The notes below the pieces were generated by a model. It was given only the letters and a program-made list of their open reading frames with translations. It did no database searches and was not told the DNA's origin. Source: Candidatus Desulfobacillus denitrificans (lineage in GTDB: Bacteria > Pseudomonadota > Gammaproteobacteria > Burkholderiales > Rhodocyclaceae). Taken from it: a stretch of DNA of 64,000 bases. This document shows positions 44,569 to 53,845 of the stretch, in pieces (the stretch's first letter is position 1; the number at the start of each line of letters is the position of its first letter). The DNA is taken from contig AP021857.1 in NCBI GenBank assembly GCA_017347485.1, positions 806,001 to 870,000 of the forward strand. Direction: 5' to 3'. The position numbers and the translations under genes were made by a program.

Positions 44569-46032
44569 CTACTTCCCCGTTTCGGGCTCCGTCTTCGGCA
44601 ATCCGCCCAGCAGCGCCGGCACCGGCCGCTTCGGGCGGTGCGACGAGCGCTTCGGCTCGGCCGCCGCCGTCCCGCCGGCACTGACTTTCGGCTCGTAGGG
44701 CTGGCTCGGGTCGAAGTCGAGCTTGGGCAGCTTCGGCTGCGCCGGTTCGACGCGGCGCGGCTCGCGCCGCTCCGGCCGCTCGCGCTTTTCGCGCGGCTCG
44801 CGGCGCGAGGATTCCTTTTCGCGGCGCGGTTCTTCCTTGCGGCCGCCGCGGCCGCGCCGGCCCTTCTCGGCGGCGCCGTGGAATTCCGAATCCGGCTCGA
44901 AGCCCTCGATCGTCACCTGCTCGATCGGGCGCTTGATGAGCTTCTCGATCTCCGCCAGCTTGCCGCGCTCCTCGGCGCAGACCAGCGAAGTGGCGTCGCC
45001 CGAGCGGCCGGCGCGGCCAGTGCGGCCGATGCGATGCACGTAGTCCTCCGGCACGTGCGGCAGCTCGTAGTTGATGACATGCGGCAGGTCGTCGATGTCG
45101 AGGCCGCGCGCGGCGACGTCGGTGGCCACCAGCACGCGCACCTTGCCGCTCTTGAAGGCCTCCAGCGCCTCGGTGCGCTGCTGCTGGCTTTTGTCGCCGT
45201 GGATGGCGGTGGCGTCGATGCCCTGGCGCTCGAGGTAGTGGGCCAGCCGGCTGGCGCCGAACTTGGTGCCGACGAAGACCAGCACCTGGCTGAGGTCGCC
45301 GCGCTTGAGCAGGTGGGCGAGCAGCGCCCGCTTGTCGTCCTGCGCCACCGGGTGGATGCGGTGGGTGACGGTGTCGGTGAGGGCGTTCCTGCGCGCCACC
45401 TCGATCAGCACCGGCTGGCGCAGCATGCTGTCGGCGAGCCGCTTGATCTCCTCCGAGAAAGTGGCCGAGAAAAGCAGGCTCTGACGCTCCTTCGGCAGCA
45501 TGGCGAGGATGCGCTTGATGTCGGGGATGAAGCCCATGTCGAGCATGCGGTCGGCTTCGTCGAGCACCAGCACCTCGACGAAGTTGAAGCTCACGCTCTT
45601 CTGCTCGACGTGGTCGAGCAGCCGTCCCGGCGTGGCGACGACGATTTCGACACCCTTGCGCAGGGCTTCCGTCTGCGGCTTGATGTCGACGCCGCCATAG
45701 ACCACCAGATCGCGCAGCGGGACGTACTTGCCGTAGGTCTGCACGCTCTCGTGCACCTGCATCGCCAGCTCGCGCGTCGGCGTGAGGATCAGCGCACGCA
45801 CCGGATGGCGCGCCGGCGAGGGGCTGGTGCTGGCGTGGCGGGCGAGGCGCTGCAGGAGCGGCAGGACGAAGCCGGCGGTCTTGCCGGTGCCGGTCTGGGC
45901 GCCGCCCATGACGTCCTTGCCTTCGAGGACGACGGGAATGGCCTGGGCCTGGATGGGGGTGGGCTCGGTGTAGCCGGCTTCGGCCACCGCCTTGAGCAGT
46001 TCGGGCAGCAGCCCGAGTTCTTCGAATTTCAT
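44569..46032 (-). CDS. rhlE: DEAD-box ATP-dependent RNA helicase, RhlE type
   Basis: 487 residues. Core motifs: Q motif with [17 protein letters not shown] (I), PTRELA (Ia), TPGRL (Ib), DEAD (II), SAT (III), ARGLDI (V) and HRIGRTGR (VI). The tail from about 385 is a basic Arg/Glu-rich low-complexity extension ([20 protein letters not shown]), typical of RhlE. It unwinds RNA in ribosome assembly or decay. One 23-bp motif lies in the tail, read K-V-S-A-G-G-T-A-A. Confidence 0.94.
   Translation of the reverse strand: MKFEELGLLPELLKAVAEAGYTEPTPIQAQAIPVVLEGKDVMGGAQTGTGKTAGFVLPLLQRLARHASTSPSPARHPVRALILTPTRELAMQVHESVQTYGKYVPLRDLVVYGGVDIKPQTEALRKGVEIVVATPGRLLDHVEQKSVSFNFVEVLVLDEADRMLDMGFIPDIKRILAMLPKERQSLLFSATFSEEIKRLADSMLRQPVLIEVARRNALTDTVTHRIHPVAQDDKRALLAHLLKRGDLSQVLVFVGTKFGASRLAHYLERQGIDATAIHGDKSQQQRTEALEAFKSGKVRVLVATDVAARGLDIDDLPHVINYELPHVPEDYVHRIGRTGRAGRSGDATSLVCAEERGKLAEIEKLIKRPIEQVTIEGFEPDSEFHGAAEKGRRGRGGRKEEPRREKESSRREPREKRERPERREPRRVEPAQPKLPKLDFDPSQPYEPKVSAGGTAAAEPKRSSHRPKRPVPALLGGLPKTEPETGK
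44665..44687 (-). repeat. 23-bp bipartite motif, copy 11
   Basis: AAGTCAGT-N9-ACGGCG, sense within the low-complexity tail of rhlE. Spacer GCCGGCGGG. Confidence 0.85.
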
Positions 46033-46190
46033 GATGGTTCCTGTTCGGCCTGTGCTTTGCAGCATACCGGTTCAGGACACGAGATCGGGTTTGGGCAGCG
46101 GGGTCGGGATCGACCGGACGGGGTTTGCGAGCGCTAACCGGCAGAACGGCAAACCATGGGCATTATAGCGCAGACGGCCAGCCCGGCGCA

Positions 46191-47672
46191 TCAGAGCGGG
46201 AGCGCGAAATGGAAGGTGGCGCCGGTGTCCGGGGTGGCTTCCACCCAAACCTTGCCGCCATGCCGTTCGACGATGCGCTTGACGATGGCCAGTCCGACAC
46301 CGGTGCCGGGAAATTCGGATTCCCTGTGCAGGCGCTGGAACAGGTTGAACAGCTTGTCGGCGTAGGCCATGTCGAAACCGGCGCCGTTGTCGCGCACGAA
46401 GCAGTGGACAGCGCCGTCCTCGACGCACGCGCCGATTTCGACGCGAGGCTGCGCGCGGCCAGCCGTGAATTTCAGGGCATTGGCGATCAGGTTGGCGAAC
46501 ACCTGGCGCAGCATGACGGCATCGCCCTGGACGGACGGCAGGGGCGCGACCTCGACGTGCGCGGCGGGGTAATGCTCGGCCTGTTCGCTGGCGATTTCCC
46601 GCGCCAGCCCATCGAGGTCGACGGCGCTGCGCTTGAGCGGCTCGCGTCCGGCGCGGGCGTATTCGAGGATGTCGTCGATGAGCTGCCCCATTTTCTCGGC
46701 GTTGCGGGCGATGCGCTCGAGCATGCGCCGTTGCTCGTCGTCGAGCCGCTCGCCCAGCGCTTCCTGGAGCAGGTGCGCGTAGCCGTTGAGCGCGCGCAGG
46801 GGCGCGCGCAAGTCGTGGGAGACCGAATAGGAAAAGGATTCCAGCTCGCGCAAGGCGCCTGTCAGTTCCTCCGTGCGCGCGGCGACGCGCTGCTCCAGCT
46901 CGGCATTCATGGTCTCGACCGAGCGCGTCCAGGCGCGCTGCTCGGCGGCATGCTGGCGGCGCCGGCGGTGGGCGAAGCCGATGCCCGCGACGCCGGCGAT
47001 CCAGATAACGCCATGGCCGAGCGCCACGGCGCCGAGCGTGTTGCGGCTGGTTTCGCGGTAAGGGGCGAGCGGCACGCGGGTGGTGATGGCGCCCGCCAGT
47101 TGGCCGTCCTGGAAGGCCGCATGGCAGCCGAGGCAGGGCGCCGAGGCGAAGAAGGGCCGCATGGCGCGCAACTCCTCGCCATCTCCGGAGCGGACGATCT
47201 CGAAGCGGTCGAGCCCGCCCGACAAAACGTCCAGCGCCCGGCTTTCCCAGGCATCGGCGGCATTGGCGGGATTCAGCGGCGCAAGCGAGACCACGCGCGA
47301 GCGCCCGCGGTTCAAGTCCGCCTGCCGCAATTGCACTTCGCGCAGGACGAAGGCGGGATTGAGCAGCGTCAGGCGCATGCCGTCCTGCGTCACGACATCC
47401 TTATGCGGATGCACCAGATAGGGGTCGCCGGGCAGTTTCTCGGTTGGCCTGACATAGACGCCGCCCTGGTCGACCAGCCAGTGGCGGTAGGCGTTGTCGC
47501 GATCGAGGATGGCCCGTGCTTCCTTCCTGGCCGTGTCGGCGACGCCCTGGTTTTCCTGCCAGAAGTACCAGGAAAAGGAACCCGCCACCAGCGTGCACCA
47601 GGCGAGCAGTGTCAGGATGAAGCCGCGTCGCAGCGACCGCTCGTCGCGTCCGGTTCTCTCTTCGGCGTCCAT
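46191..47672 (-). CDS. Heme-binding (DUF3365/Tll0287-type) sensor histidine kinase, orphan
   Basis: 493 residues. First membrane helix at about 17-36; the periplasmic domain has the DUF3365 pattern (NPAFVLREVQ; AWESRALDVL; MRPFFASAPCLGCH) with a c-type heme site CLGCH at 180-184. A second helix near 210-230, a coiled coil, HisKA (YSVSHDLRAPLRALNGYAHLL) and an ATPase domain (RDNGAGFDM; GTGVGLAIVKR) follow. It likely senses redox state or a gas through heme. Its kinase half closely resembles that of the GAF kinase at 33384. No regulator adjoins it. Confidence 0.9.
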   Translation of the reverse strand: MDAEERTGRDERSLRRGFILTLLAWCTLVAGSFSWYFWQENQGVADTARKEARAILDRDNAYRHWLVDQGGVYVRPTEKLPGDPYLVHPHKDVVTQDGMRLTLLNPAFVLREVQLRQADLNRGRSRVVSLAPLNPANAADAWESRALDVLSGGLDRFEIVRSGDGEELRAMRPFFASAPCLGCHAAFQDGQLAGAITTRVPLAPYRETSRNTLGAVALGHGVIWIAGVAGIGFAHRRRRQHAAEQRAWTRSVETMNAELEQRVAARTEELTGALRELESFSYSVSHDLRAPLRALNGYAHLLQEALGERLDDEQRRMLERIARNAEKMGQLIDDILEYARAGREPLKRSAVDLDGLAREIASEQAEHYPAAHVEVAPLPSVQGDAVMLRQVFANLIANALKFTAGRAQPRVEIGACVEDGAVHCFVRDNGAGFDMAYADKLFNLFQRLHRESEFPGTGVGLAIVKRIVERHGGKVWVEATPDTGATFHFALPL

Positions 47673-47748
47673 TTCGTCCCCCCGCAGGATGATGCCCTCG
47701 GGCCCGCGGCATGGCAAGCCGCAGCGGACGAACCGCAGTGGACAGGCC

Positions 47749-48141
47749 CTAGGGCAGCATCGCCGTGACTTCGATCTCGATCTTGGCGCCGTCCTCGACG
47801 AAGCCGGCGACCTGCAGGGCGGTCATGGCGGGGAAGTGGCGGCCGATCAACTCGCGGTAGGCGGCGCCGATCTCGGCCAGCCTGGCGTTGTACTCGTCCT
47901 TGTCGGCGAGATACCAGTTCATGCGCACGATGTGCTCGGGCCTGGCGCCGGCCTCGGCGAGGATGGCGACGATGTTGGCGAGGGCCTGGCGCACCTGGCC
48001 GACCAGGTCGTCGGTCTGGAACACTTCGTTGCCGTCCCAGCCCACCTGGCCGGCGACGAAGATCATCTGGCCCTGGGCGGTGACGCCGTTGGAGTAGCCC
48101 TTCGGCCGGGTCCATTCGGACGGGTTGAGCATTTGGATCAT
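47749..48141 (-). CDS. RidA-family (YjgF/Rid) protein in an aromatic-CoA operon
   Basis: 130 residues, RidA/YER057c fold: PKGYSNGVTAQGQMIFVAGQVGWD, QVRQALANIVAILAEAGA and a late FPAMTALQVAGFVEDGAKIEIEVTAML. The usual catalytic Arg seems to be absent at the end (family often has P-x-R-x-x), so it may not be a canonical enamine deaminase. Close relatives occur in 2-aminobenzoate-CoA gene clusters, where imine/enamine intermediates arise. The ATG overlaps the thioesterase stop (ATGA). Last gene of the operon. Confidence 0.85.
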   Translation of the reverse strand: MIQMLNPSEWTRPKGYSNGVTAQGQMIFVAGQVGWDGNEVFQTDDLVGQVRQALANIVAILAEAGARPEHIVRMNWYLADKDEYNARLAEIGAAYRELIGRHFPAMTALQVAGFVEDGAKIEIEVTAMLP

Positions 48142-48611
48142 GAGTCTCTCCGTTGGTGGTTGTTGATGTCGAATTGTCCCTGCTGGAAGGCTTCCATCAG
48201 CCCGCGCAGGTCGTCGGGCACCGCCTGCGCGCGCTGCCGCTCGAGGTCCATGGCGACCAGCACGAAGCGCGCGCGCAGCCGCTCTTCCCGGTCGTGCCGG
48301 CAATGCACGGTGAACGCCATGGAACTGCGACCGAGCCGCTCCAGCTTCAGCCCGAAGGTGATGATCTCGCCGATCTTGGAGGGCGCGACGAAGTCGCACT
48401 CGAGCCGGACGATGGGAAAGCCGAGGCGGCGCTCGGTGATGGTGTGGGCGTAGTTCAGGCACAGGCCCTGGTTGAACCAGTCCTCGACCAGGCCGTTGAA
48501 CATGATGAAGTACTGCGGATAGAAGACGATGCCGGCCGGGTCGCAGTGCGAGAAGCGCACCAGCATGTCGCTGTAGAAGGTGTCGCCGAGGATGCGGGTG
48601 GTCTCTGTCAT
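48138..48611 (-). CDS. Acyl-CoA thioesterase, 4-hydroxybenzoyl-CoA thioesterase-like
   Basis: 157 residues, hot-dog fold. The active-site segment VRFSHCDPAGIVFYPQYF includes the catalytic Asp of the 4HBT class. It probably releases CoA from aromatic thioesters, protecting the CoA pool. Overlaps both neighbours as ATGA, so ligase, thioesterase and RidA genes are coupled. Confidence 0.9.
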   Translation of the reverse strand: MTETTRILGDTFYSDMLVRFSHCDPAGIVFYPQYFIMFNGLVEDWFNQGLCLNYAHTITERRLGFPIVRLECDFVAPSKIGEIITFGLKLERLGRSSMAFTVHCRHDREERLRARFVLVAMDLERQRAQAVPDDLRGLMEAFQQGQFDINNHQRRDS

Positions 48612-50326
48612 GGCTGTTGCCTGAGCTTGAAGCGTTGCAGCTTGCCGGTTTCGGTTCTGGGCAGCGCGTCGGCGAACTCGACGGCGCGCGGGTACTTGTA
48701 GGGAGCGATGGCCTGCTTGACGAAGTCCTGCAGCGCCTTCGCCATCGCTTCGCCGGGGGCGTGGCCCTCGCGCAGCACGACGACCGCCTTGACGATCTGG
48801 CCGCGTTCGTCGTCGGGGACGCCGACGACGCCGCACTCGGCCACGGCCGGGTGCTGCAGGAGGGCGCTTTCCACCTCGGGGCCGGCGATGTTGTAGCCGG
48901 CCGAGATGATCATGTCGTCGGTGCGCGCCTGGTAGAAGAAATAGCCGTCGGCGTCCATGAGGAAGGCGTCGCCGGTGAGGTTCCAGCCGTGCTGCACGTA
49001 CTGACTTTGGCGCGGGTCGGCGAGATAGCGGCAGCCGGTCGGTCCGATCACGGCGAGGCGGCCGACGCGGCCGGGCGGCAGCGGCCCGCCGTCCTCGTCG
49101 ACGATGCGGGCGCGGTAGCCCGGCACCGCCTTGCCGATGGCGCCACGGCGGACTGCCTCCGGCGGCGAGGAAATGAAGATGTGGATCATCTCGGTGGCGC
49201 CGATGCCGTCGATGATCTCGATGCCGCTGGCCTGCTTCCACAGCTGGCGCGTGGCGTCGGGCAGGGCCTCGCCCGCCGAGACGCATTTCTTCAGGCGGCC
49301 GACGCCGTCCTGCCGCGCCAGCGGCGCCATCAGGCGCCAGAAGGTCGGCGCCGTGAAGCAGATGGTGGCCTTGAAGTCGCGGATCGTCTGCATCAGCGTG
49401 TCCGGCATCAGTTTCTCCACCAGCACCGTGGACGCGCCGAAGCGCAGCGGGAAGCACAGCATGCCGCCGAGGCCGAAGGTGAACGCCAGCGGCGGCGTGC
49501 CGCAGAAGATGTCGTCCGGGCCGGGCTTCAGCACCGAGCGCGGGAAGGCGTCGCACATCGCCAGCACGTCGCGGTGGAAATGCATCGTGCCCTTGGGCTG
49601 GCCGGTGGTGCCGGAGGTGAAGGCGATCAGGGCGACGTCGTCGGCCGCCGTGTCGACGTTGTCGAAGCTGTCGGGCTTGCCTTCCAGCAGGGCTTCGAGC
49701 GAGCCGGCCCCGCCGCCGGGCCGCCCCAAGGCGGGGCGAGTGTGCGACTGCGAGCGAAGCGAGCCACCGTCACCCCCTTCCGTGGGAAGGGGGGCGGGGG
49801 GATGGTCGTCGTTGAAGGCAACGATGCGCTTCAGGTCGGGGCAGCTCTGCCGGGCTTCTTCCAGTTCGTCCAGCAGGCGTGCGTCGCACAGGGCGAGGCC
49901 GCAGCGCGCCTTGGCGGCGATCTGCGTCAGCTCCTTGGCGCGCAGCAGGGGCATGGTGGCGACGACGATGCCGCCGGCCTTGACGATGCCGAGCCAGCAG
50001 GCGGCCATCATCGGGTTGTTCGGGCCGCGCAGCAGCACGCGGTTGCCCGGCACCAGGCCGAGGTCCTCGCGCAGGGCGCGGGCGATGCGGTTGGCCTGCG
50101 CCAGCAGCTGGCGGTAGGTGCACCGCACCGGCTTGCCGTCCACCGGCGCCCAGATGGCGGGACGGTCGCCGTGGCCGGCGGCGACCATGCGGTCGAGCAG
50201 CTCGGCGGCGCAGTTCAGGCGCCCGGGGTACTGCAGCTCGGGGCGCTCGAAGACCAGCTCCGGCCATTGCGCGCGCGGGGGGAGGTTGTCCCTCGCGAAG
50301 GTGTCGATGTGGGCCGTGGCAGCCAT
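48608..50326 (-). CDS. 2-aminobenzoate-CoA ligase-like enzyme with a repeat-derived insertion
   Basis: 572 residues, benzoate/2-aminobenzoate-CoA ligase family: FTSGTTGQPKGTMHFHRD (P-loop), IDGIGATEMIHIF, YFFYQARTDDMIISAGYNIAGPEVE and RTETGKLQRFKL. Family members have about 540 residues. Between RIVAFNDD and LEALLEGKP lies a G/P/S-rich stretch of about 36 residues. It is encoded by a GC-rich palindromic element that also occurs between pntA and pntB, so it looks like an in-frame repeat insertion ahead of the P-loop. It activates the aromatic acid for the monooxygenase/reductase at 50877. Confidence 0.9.
   Translation of the reverse strand: MAATAHIDTFARDNLPPRAQWPELVFERPELQYPGRLNCAAELLDRMVAAGHGDRPAIWAPVDGKPVRCTYRQLLAQANRIARALREDLGLVPGNRVLLRGPNNPMMAACWLGIVKAGGIVVATMPLLRAKELTQIAAKARCGLALCDARLLDELEEARQSCPDLKRIVAFNDDHPPAPLPTEGGDGGSLRSQSHTRPALGRPGGGAGSLEALLEGKPDSFDNVDTAADDVALIAFTSGTTGQPKGTMHFHRDVLAMCDAFPRSVLKPGPDDIFCGTPPLAFTFGLGGMLCFPLRFGASTVLVEKLMPDTLMQTIRDFKATICFTAPTFWRLMAPLARQDGVGRLKKCVSAGEALPDATRQLWKQASGIEIIDGIGATEMIHIFISSPPEAVRRGAIGKAVPGYRARIVDEDGGPLPPGRVGRLAVIGPTGCRYLADPRQSQYVQHGWNLTGDAFLMDADGYFFYQARTDDMIISAGYNIAGPEVESALLQHPAVAECGVVGVPDDERGQIVKAVVVLREGHAPGEAMAKALQDFVKQAIAPYKYPRAVEFADALPRTETGKLQRFKLRQQP
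48985..49007 (-). repeat. 23-bp bipartite motif, copy 12
   Basis: AAGTCAGT-N9-ACGGCT (one mismatch), sense within the CoA-ligase gene, read Q-S-Q-Y-V-Q-H-G. Spacer ACGTGCAGC. Confidence 0.75.
49713..49803 (-). repeat. REP-like GC-rich palindrome, copy B, inside the CoA-ligase gene
   Basis: On the minus strand: a C-run, CCCCCTTCC-CAC-GGAAGGGGG, TGACGGTGGC, TCGCTTCGCTCG, then a second hairpin GCCCCGCC/GGGGCGG. The order and much of the sequence match the element at 37696. It is read through in frame by the CoA ligase. Confidence 0.7.
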
Positions 50327-50327
50327 C

Positions 50328-50834
50328 TCAGCCTTCCGGATGCTGTTCCAGCACGTGCTGCTTGAGGCGGGCGAGCAGGGCGTAGAGCTGGCCCCGGTCT
50401 TTCTCGCCGAGCCCCTCGAAGAGCCGGATGATCCAGTCCTCGTGCTCGTCGGCCCATTCGCGGAAGACGCGGCGGCCCTCCTTGGTCAGCTTGACGATGT
50501 AGGCGCGGCGGTCCTGCGGGTTGTCCTCGCGCACCACCAGGCCCTCGGCGACGAGCTGGTCGGTGATGCCGGTGACGTTGCCGCCGGTGACCATCATGCG
50601 CCGCGACAGCTCGCCCATCTTGAGGCCGTCCGGATTGCGCTCGAGCTGCGACATCAGGTCGAAGCGCGGCAGCGTGGTCTGGAATTTCAGCCGCAGCTGG
50701 CCGCGGACATGGGCTTCGATCAGGTTGGTGCAGGCCAGCATGCGCAGCCACAGGCGCAGGGAATCGTGGTGCTCCTCGGTGACGCGGGTCTCGTGGTCGG
50801 AGCGCTGCTGTGCCGCCTTGCTCGGTTTGCTCAT
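50328..50834 (-). CDS. MarR-family transcriptional regulator
   Basis: 168 residues with a winged helix-turn-helix (MGELSRRMMVTGGNVTGITDQL; wing VREDNPQDRRAYIVKLT). It stands between the monooxygenase and ligase genes on the same strand. It probably represses the operon and is relieved by an aromatic acid or its CoA ester, as for related MarR proteins of aromatic clusters. Two AT-rich inverted repeats upstream of the first gene are candidate operators. Confidence 0.9.
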   Translation of the reverse strand: MSKPSKAAQQRSDHETRVTEEHHDSLRLWLRMLACTNLIEAHVRGQLRLKFQTTLPRFDLMSQLERNPDGLKMGELSRRMMVTGGNVTGITDQLVAEGLVVREDNPQDRRAYIVKLTKEGRRVFREWADEHEDWIIRLFEGLGEKDRGQLYALLARLKQHVLEQHPEG

Positions 50835-50876
50835 TTCATGCTCTCCCGCCTTGCGGCGTCTGGTTTTGAAAAGGGT

Positions 50877-53159
50877 TCAGGCGCGGATCGCCAGCTGGGC
50901 GGCGCGCGCCAGGTTGCGCTCGAGCTGCGCCTTGCCGGTCAGGTATTGCTTCGGCCAGGCCGCCTCGCCGTAGCCGAGCTGCGCCGCCGCGTGCAGGGTC
51001 CACGCCGGGTCGGCCAGGTGCGGCCGGGCGATGGCGCACAGGTCGGCGCGTCCGGCGGCGATGATCGAGTTGACGTGGTCGGCCTCGAAGATGTTGCCCA
51101 CGGCGATGGTGGCGATGCCGGTCTCGTTGCGGATCTGGTCGGAGAACGGCGTCTGGTACATGCGGCCGTAGACCGGCTGCGCCTCGCGTGTGGTCTGGCC
51201 CGACGAGACGTCGATCATGTCGGCGCCGGCGGCCTGGAAGGCGCGCGCCATCGCCACCGCGTCTTCCGGCGTGTTGCCGCCCGGCGCCCAGTCGTGCGCC
51301 GAGATGCGCACCGTCATCGGCCGGCCTTCCGGCCAGGCGGCGCGCAGGGCGCGGAACACCTCGAGCGGATAGCGCAGGCGGTTTTCCAGCGAGCCGCCGT
51401 ATTCGTCGGTGCGCCGGTTGGTCAATGGGCAAAGGAAGGCCGACAGCAGGTAGCCGTGGGCGCAATGCAGTTCCAGCAGATCGAAGCCGGCCGCCGCGCC
51501 GCGTTTGGCCGCCGCCACGAACTGCTCGCGCACGGCGTCCATGTCGGCGCGCGTCATGGCGCGCGGCACCTGGTTCTGCGGGCCGTAGGCAATCGCCGAT
51601 GCGGACAGCAGCGGCCAGTTGCCGGCGGGCAGCGGCGCGTCGGTGCCCTCCCAGCCGACCCGGGTCGAGCCCTTCGGTCCGGCGTGGCCGAGTTGCAGCC
51701 CGATGGCCGCGTCGCTGTGGGCATGCACGAAGTCGACGATGCGTTGCCAGCCTGCCGTTTGTTCGTCGTTCCACAGGCCGGCGCAGCCCGGCGTGATGCG
51801 GGCGTCCGGCGCGACGCAGGTCATCTCGGTCATCACCAGGCCGGCGCCGCCCAGCGCGCGGCCGCCGAGGTGCACGAGGAGAAAATCGGAGGGCAGGCCG
51901 TCCTGGCAGGAATACATGGCCATCGGCGAGACGACGACGCGGTTCTTCAGGGTCAGCTTGCGCAGCCTGAAGGGGGTGAACATCGGCGGCAGCGGCCGCG
52001 CCGGCAGGCCGCTCTTCTGCGCGAACCAGGTTTCCACGCCGTCGACATAGGCCTGGTCGCGCAGGCGCAGGTTCTCGTGGCCGATGCGCTGGCTGCCGGT
52101 GAGCAGGGTGTAGGCGAACTGCTCCGGCTCGAGATGGGCGTAGCGCGCGACGTTCTCGAACCACTCCATGCGGTTGCGCGCCGAGCTCTGCAGCTTGAGC
52201 GCCTCGACCTCGCGCTCCTCCTGGTAGAGTGCCAGCGCCCGCCCGACGTCGCCGGGATGGGCAGTGAGGGACTTCGAGAGGGCGATGGCGTCCTCCATCG
52301 CCAGCTTGGTGCCGGAGCCGATGGAGAAGTGCGCGGTATGCGCCGCGTCGCCGATCAGCACGATGTTCTTGTGGTGCCACTTGCGGCACAGCACGCGGTT
52401 GAAGTTGAGCCAGGCCGAGCCGCGCAGGTGGCGGGCGTTGCTCATCAGCCTGTTGCCCTGCAGGTGCTTTTCGAAGAGCTTCTCGCAGAAGGCGATCGAG
52501 CCGGCCTGGTCGAGGCGGTCCAGCCCGGCGGCCTGCCAGGTCTCCTCGCGGCACTCGACAATGAAGGTGCTGGTGTCGCGGTCGAACTGGTAGGCGTGCA
52601 CCTGGAACCAGCCCCACTCGGAGGGCTCGGTGATGAAGGTGAAGGCGTTCAGCTTGAGGTGGGTGCCGAGCCAGATGTAGCGGCACTTGCGCACGTCGAT
52701 GTCGGGCTGGAAGTGCTCGGCGTACTTGTTGCGCACCCGGCTGTTCACGCCGTCGGCGGCGACGATCAGGTCGGCGTCGGCGAAGCGGGCCTCGTCGTCG
52801 ACCTCCGTTTCGAAGACCTGCTGGACGCCGAGCGCGGCGGCGCGCGCCTGCAGGATATTGAGCAGCTTCTGGCGGCCGATGCCGCAGTAGCCGTGGCCGC
52901 CGGAGGTGATCCTGCGGCCCCTGAAGAAGACGTCGCAGTCGTCCCAGTGGTGGAAATTCCGCGTGATTTCGGCGTAGCTCTCCGGGTCGGCCAGCTGGAA
53001 ATTGCCCAGCGTGGCATCGGAGAAGACGACGCCCCAGCCGAAGGTGTCGTCGGGGCGGTTGCGCTCGTAGACGGTGATGTCGTGGGCCGGGTCGGCCTTC
53101 TTCATGAGGATGGCGAGGTAGAGCCCCGCCGGTCCGCCGCCGATGCACGCGATACGCAT
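50877..53159 (-). CDS. Bifunctional aryl-CoA monooxygenase/reductase (2-aminobenzoyl-CoA or salicylyl-CoA type)
   Basis: 760 residues, two enzymes in one. Residues 1-385 are a class A FAD monooxygenase ([40 protein letters not shown]). Residues 395-760 are an Old Yellow Enzyme-type FMN reductase ([55 protein letters not shown]). This architecture is shared by 2-aminobenzoyl-CoA monooxygenase/reductase of Azoarcus evansii and salicylyl-CoA 5-hydroxylase. The 2-aminobenzoate-like ligase and absence of a gentisate dioxygenase favour anthranilate, but salicylate cannot be excluded. First gene of the operon. Confidence 0.92.
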   Translation of the reverse strand: MRIACIGGGPAGLYLAILMKKADPAHDITVYERNRPDDTFGWGVVFSDATLGNFQLADPESYAEITRNFHHWDDCDVFFRGRRITSGGHGYCGIGRQKLLNILQARAAALGVQQVFETEVDDEARFADADLIVAADGVNSRVRNKYAEHFQPDIDVRKCRYIWLGTHLKLNAFTFITEPSEWGWFQVHAYQFDRDTSTFIVECREETWQAAGLDRLDQAGSIAFCEKLFEKHLQGNRLMSNARHLRGSAWLNFNRVLCRKWHHKNIVLIGDAAHTAHFSIGSGTKLAMEDAIALSKSLTAHPGDVGRALALYQEEREVEALKLQSSARNRMEWFENVARYAHLEPEQFAYTLLTGSQRIGHENLRLRDQAYVDGVETWFAQKSGLPARPLPPMFTPFRLRKLTLKNRVVVSPMAMYSCQDGLPSDFLLVHLGGRALGGAGLVMTEMTCVAPDARITPGCAGLWNDEQTAGWQRIVDFVHAHSDAAIGLQLGHAGPKGSTRVGWEGTDAPLPAGNWPLLSASAIAYGPQNQVPRAMTRADMDAVREQFVAAAKRGAAAGFDLLELHCAHGYLLSAFLCPLTNRRTDEYGGSLENRLRYPLEVFRALRAAWPEGRPMTVRISAHDWAPGGNTPEDAVAMARAFQAAGADMIDVSSGQTTREAQPVYGRMYQTPFSDQIRNETGIATIAVGNIFEADHVNSIIAAGRADLCAIARPHLADPAWTLHAAAQLGYGEAAWPKQYLTGKAQLERNLARAAQLAIRA

Positions 53160-53217
53160 ATCCAGTTTCCCTTTCCTCTCGGTTGGTCGTTTCCGGTCAT
53201 TGCCGGATTATTTTAAG

Positions 53218-53295
53218 TTTAAATATTAATGGCCGGGTAGCGCAAGCCGCTCGGCGATAATTCACCGGGAATATCAAGGAACGATAATATTTAAA
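53218..53295. promoter_or_regulatory. AT-rich inverted repeat pair upstream of the aryl-CoA operon
   Basis: TTTAAATATTA (53218-53228) and its exact reverse complement TAATATTTAAA (53285-53295) lie 67 bp apart between the divergent monooxygenase and SHP genes. They stand out sharply from the GC-rich surroundings. MarR proteins bind such AT-rich palindromic sites, and one is encoded in the operon; the link is inference. Confidence 0.5.
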
Positions 53296-53369
53296 TATGA
53301 ATATTACGCATTTCCGCCCCCTCCGCCTTTGAGCCAAATCAAGCCCGGCTTGCAGGCCGCCGACCGCCC

Positions 53370-53386
53370 GTTAAGGCCGGCTTAAG
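53370..53386 (+). promoter_or_regulatory. PmrA/QseB-type box before shp
   Basis: GTTAAG-N5-CTTAAG, a direct repeat with the spacing of PmrA/QseB boxes (consensus YTTAAK-N5-YTTAAK), 51 bases upstream of the shp ATG. A second box of the same form lies at 57061, and the regulator gene at 55058 is of this family. Confidence 0.6.
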
Positions 53387-53437
53387 ACGCTCGGCCGAGA
53401 CTCCTCTCCGTATCGTTGTCACAGGAGAGGAACGACC

Positions 53438-53839
53438 ATGAAACAGGTTTTGCTGGTTTTGTCCTTGGCCTCCGGCCTTGCCGCGGCGGCGAGCCCGCAG
53501 GAGCTGGGCGCGGCTTATGCCGCCGAGGCGGCCCGGCAGGCTCCCGGCTTCCAGCCCTCCGCCAGGCGCGGCGCCGAGTTCTATGCCCGCCGCTTCGCCG
53601 TGTCGGAAAAAATGCCCGCCTGCAGCGCCTGCCATACCGAATCGCCGTTGCAGCCGGGCCGCCATGCCGTCACCGGCAAGGCCATCAAGCCGCTGGCGCC
53701 GCGCGCCGAGGCGGCGCGCTTCTCCGACCCGGCCAAGGTGGAGAAGTGGTTCCGCCGCAACTGCACCGAGGTGGTCGGGCGAGCATGCAGCGCCGCCGAA
53801 AAGGCCGATTTCATTCTGTTCGCATCGGCGGCTTTATGA
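53438..53839 (+). CDS. shp: Sphaeroides heme protein (SHP), oxygen-binding cytochrome c
   Basis: 133 residues with a signal peptide (to about residue 19). DUF1924/SHP pattern: heme site CSACH (62-66), the conserved GRHAVTGKAIKPLAP and DPAKVEKWFRRNC. Asn108 corresponds to the unusual Asn heme ligand of SHP, and Cys109 and Cys117 can form its disulfide. SHP binds O2 and NO transiently. It heads the shp-dhc-cytochrome b operon. A TTAAG direct-repeat box and AGGAGAGG ribosome site lie upstream. Confidence 0.88.
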   Translation: MKQVLLVLSLASGLAAAASPQELGAAYAAEAARQAPGFQPSARRGAEFYARRFAVSEKMPACSACHTESPLQPGRHAVTGKAIKPLAPRAEAARFSDPAKVEKWFRRNCTEVVGRACSAAEKADFILFASAAL

Positions 53840-53845
53840 GCGCCT

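Noticed and set aside
50118..53216. A 1032-codon rightward frame opposite the aryl-CoA operon
   Set aside because: Low-complexity Ala/Arg/Gly/His translation with no domain, opposite three well-supported genes; a GC-driven shadow frame.
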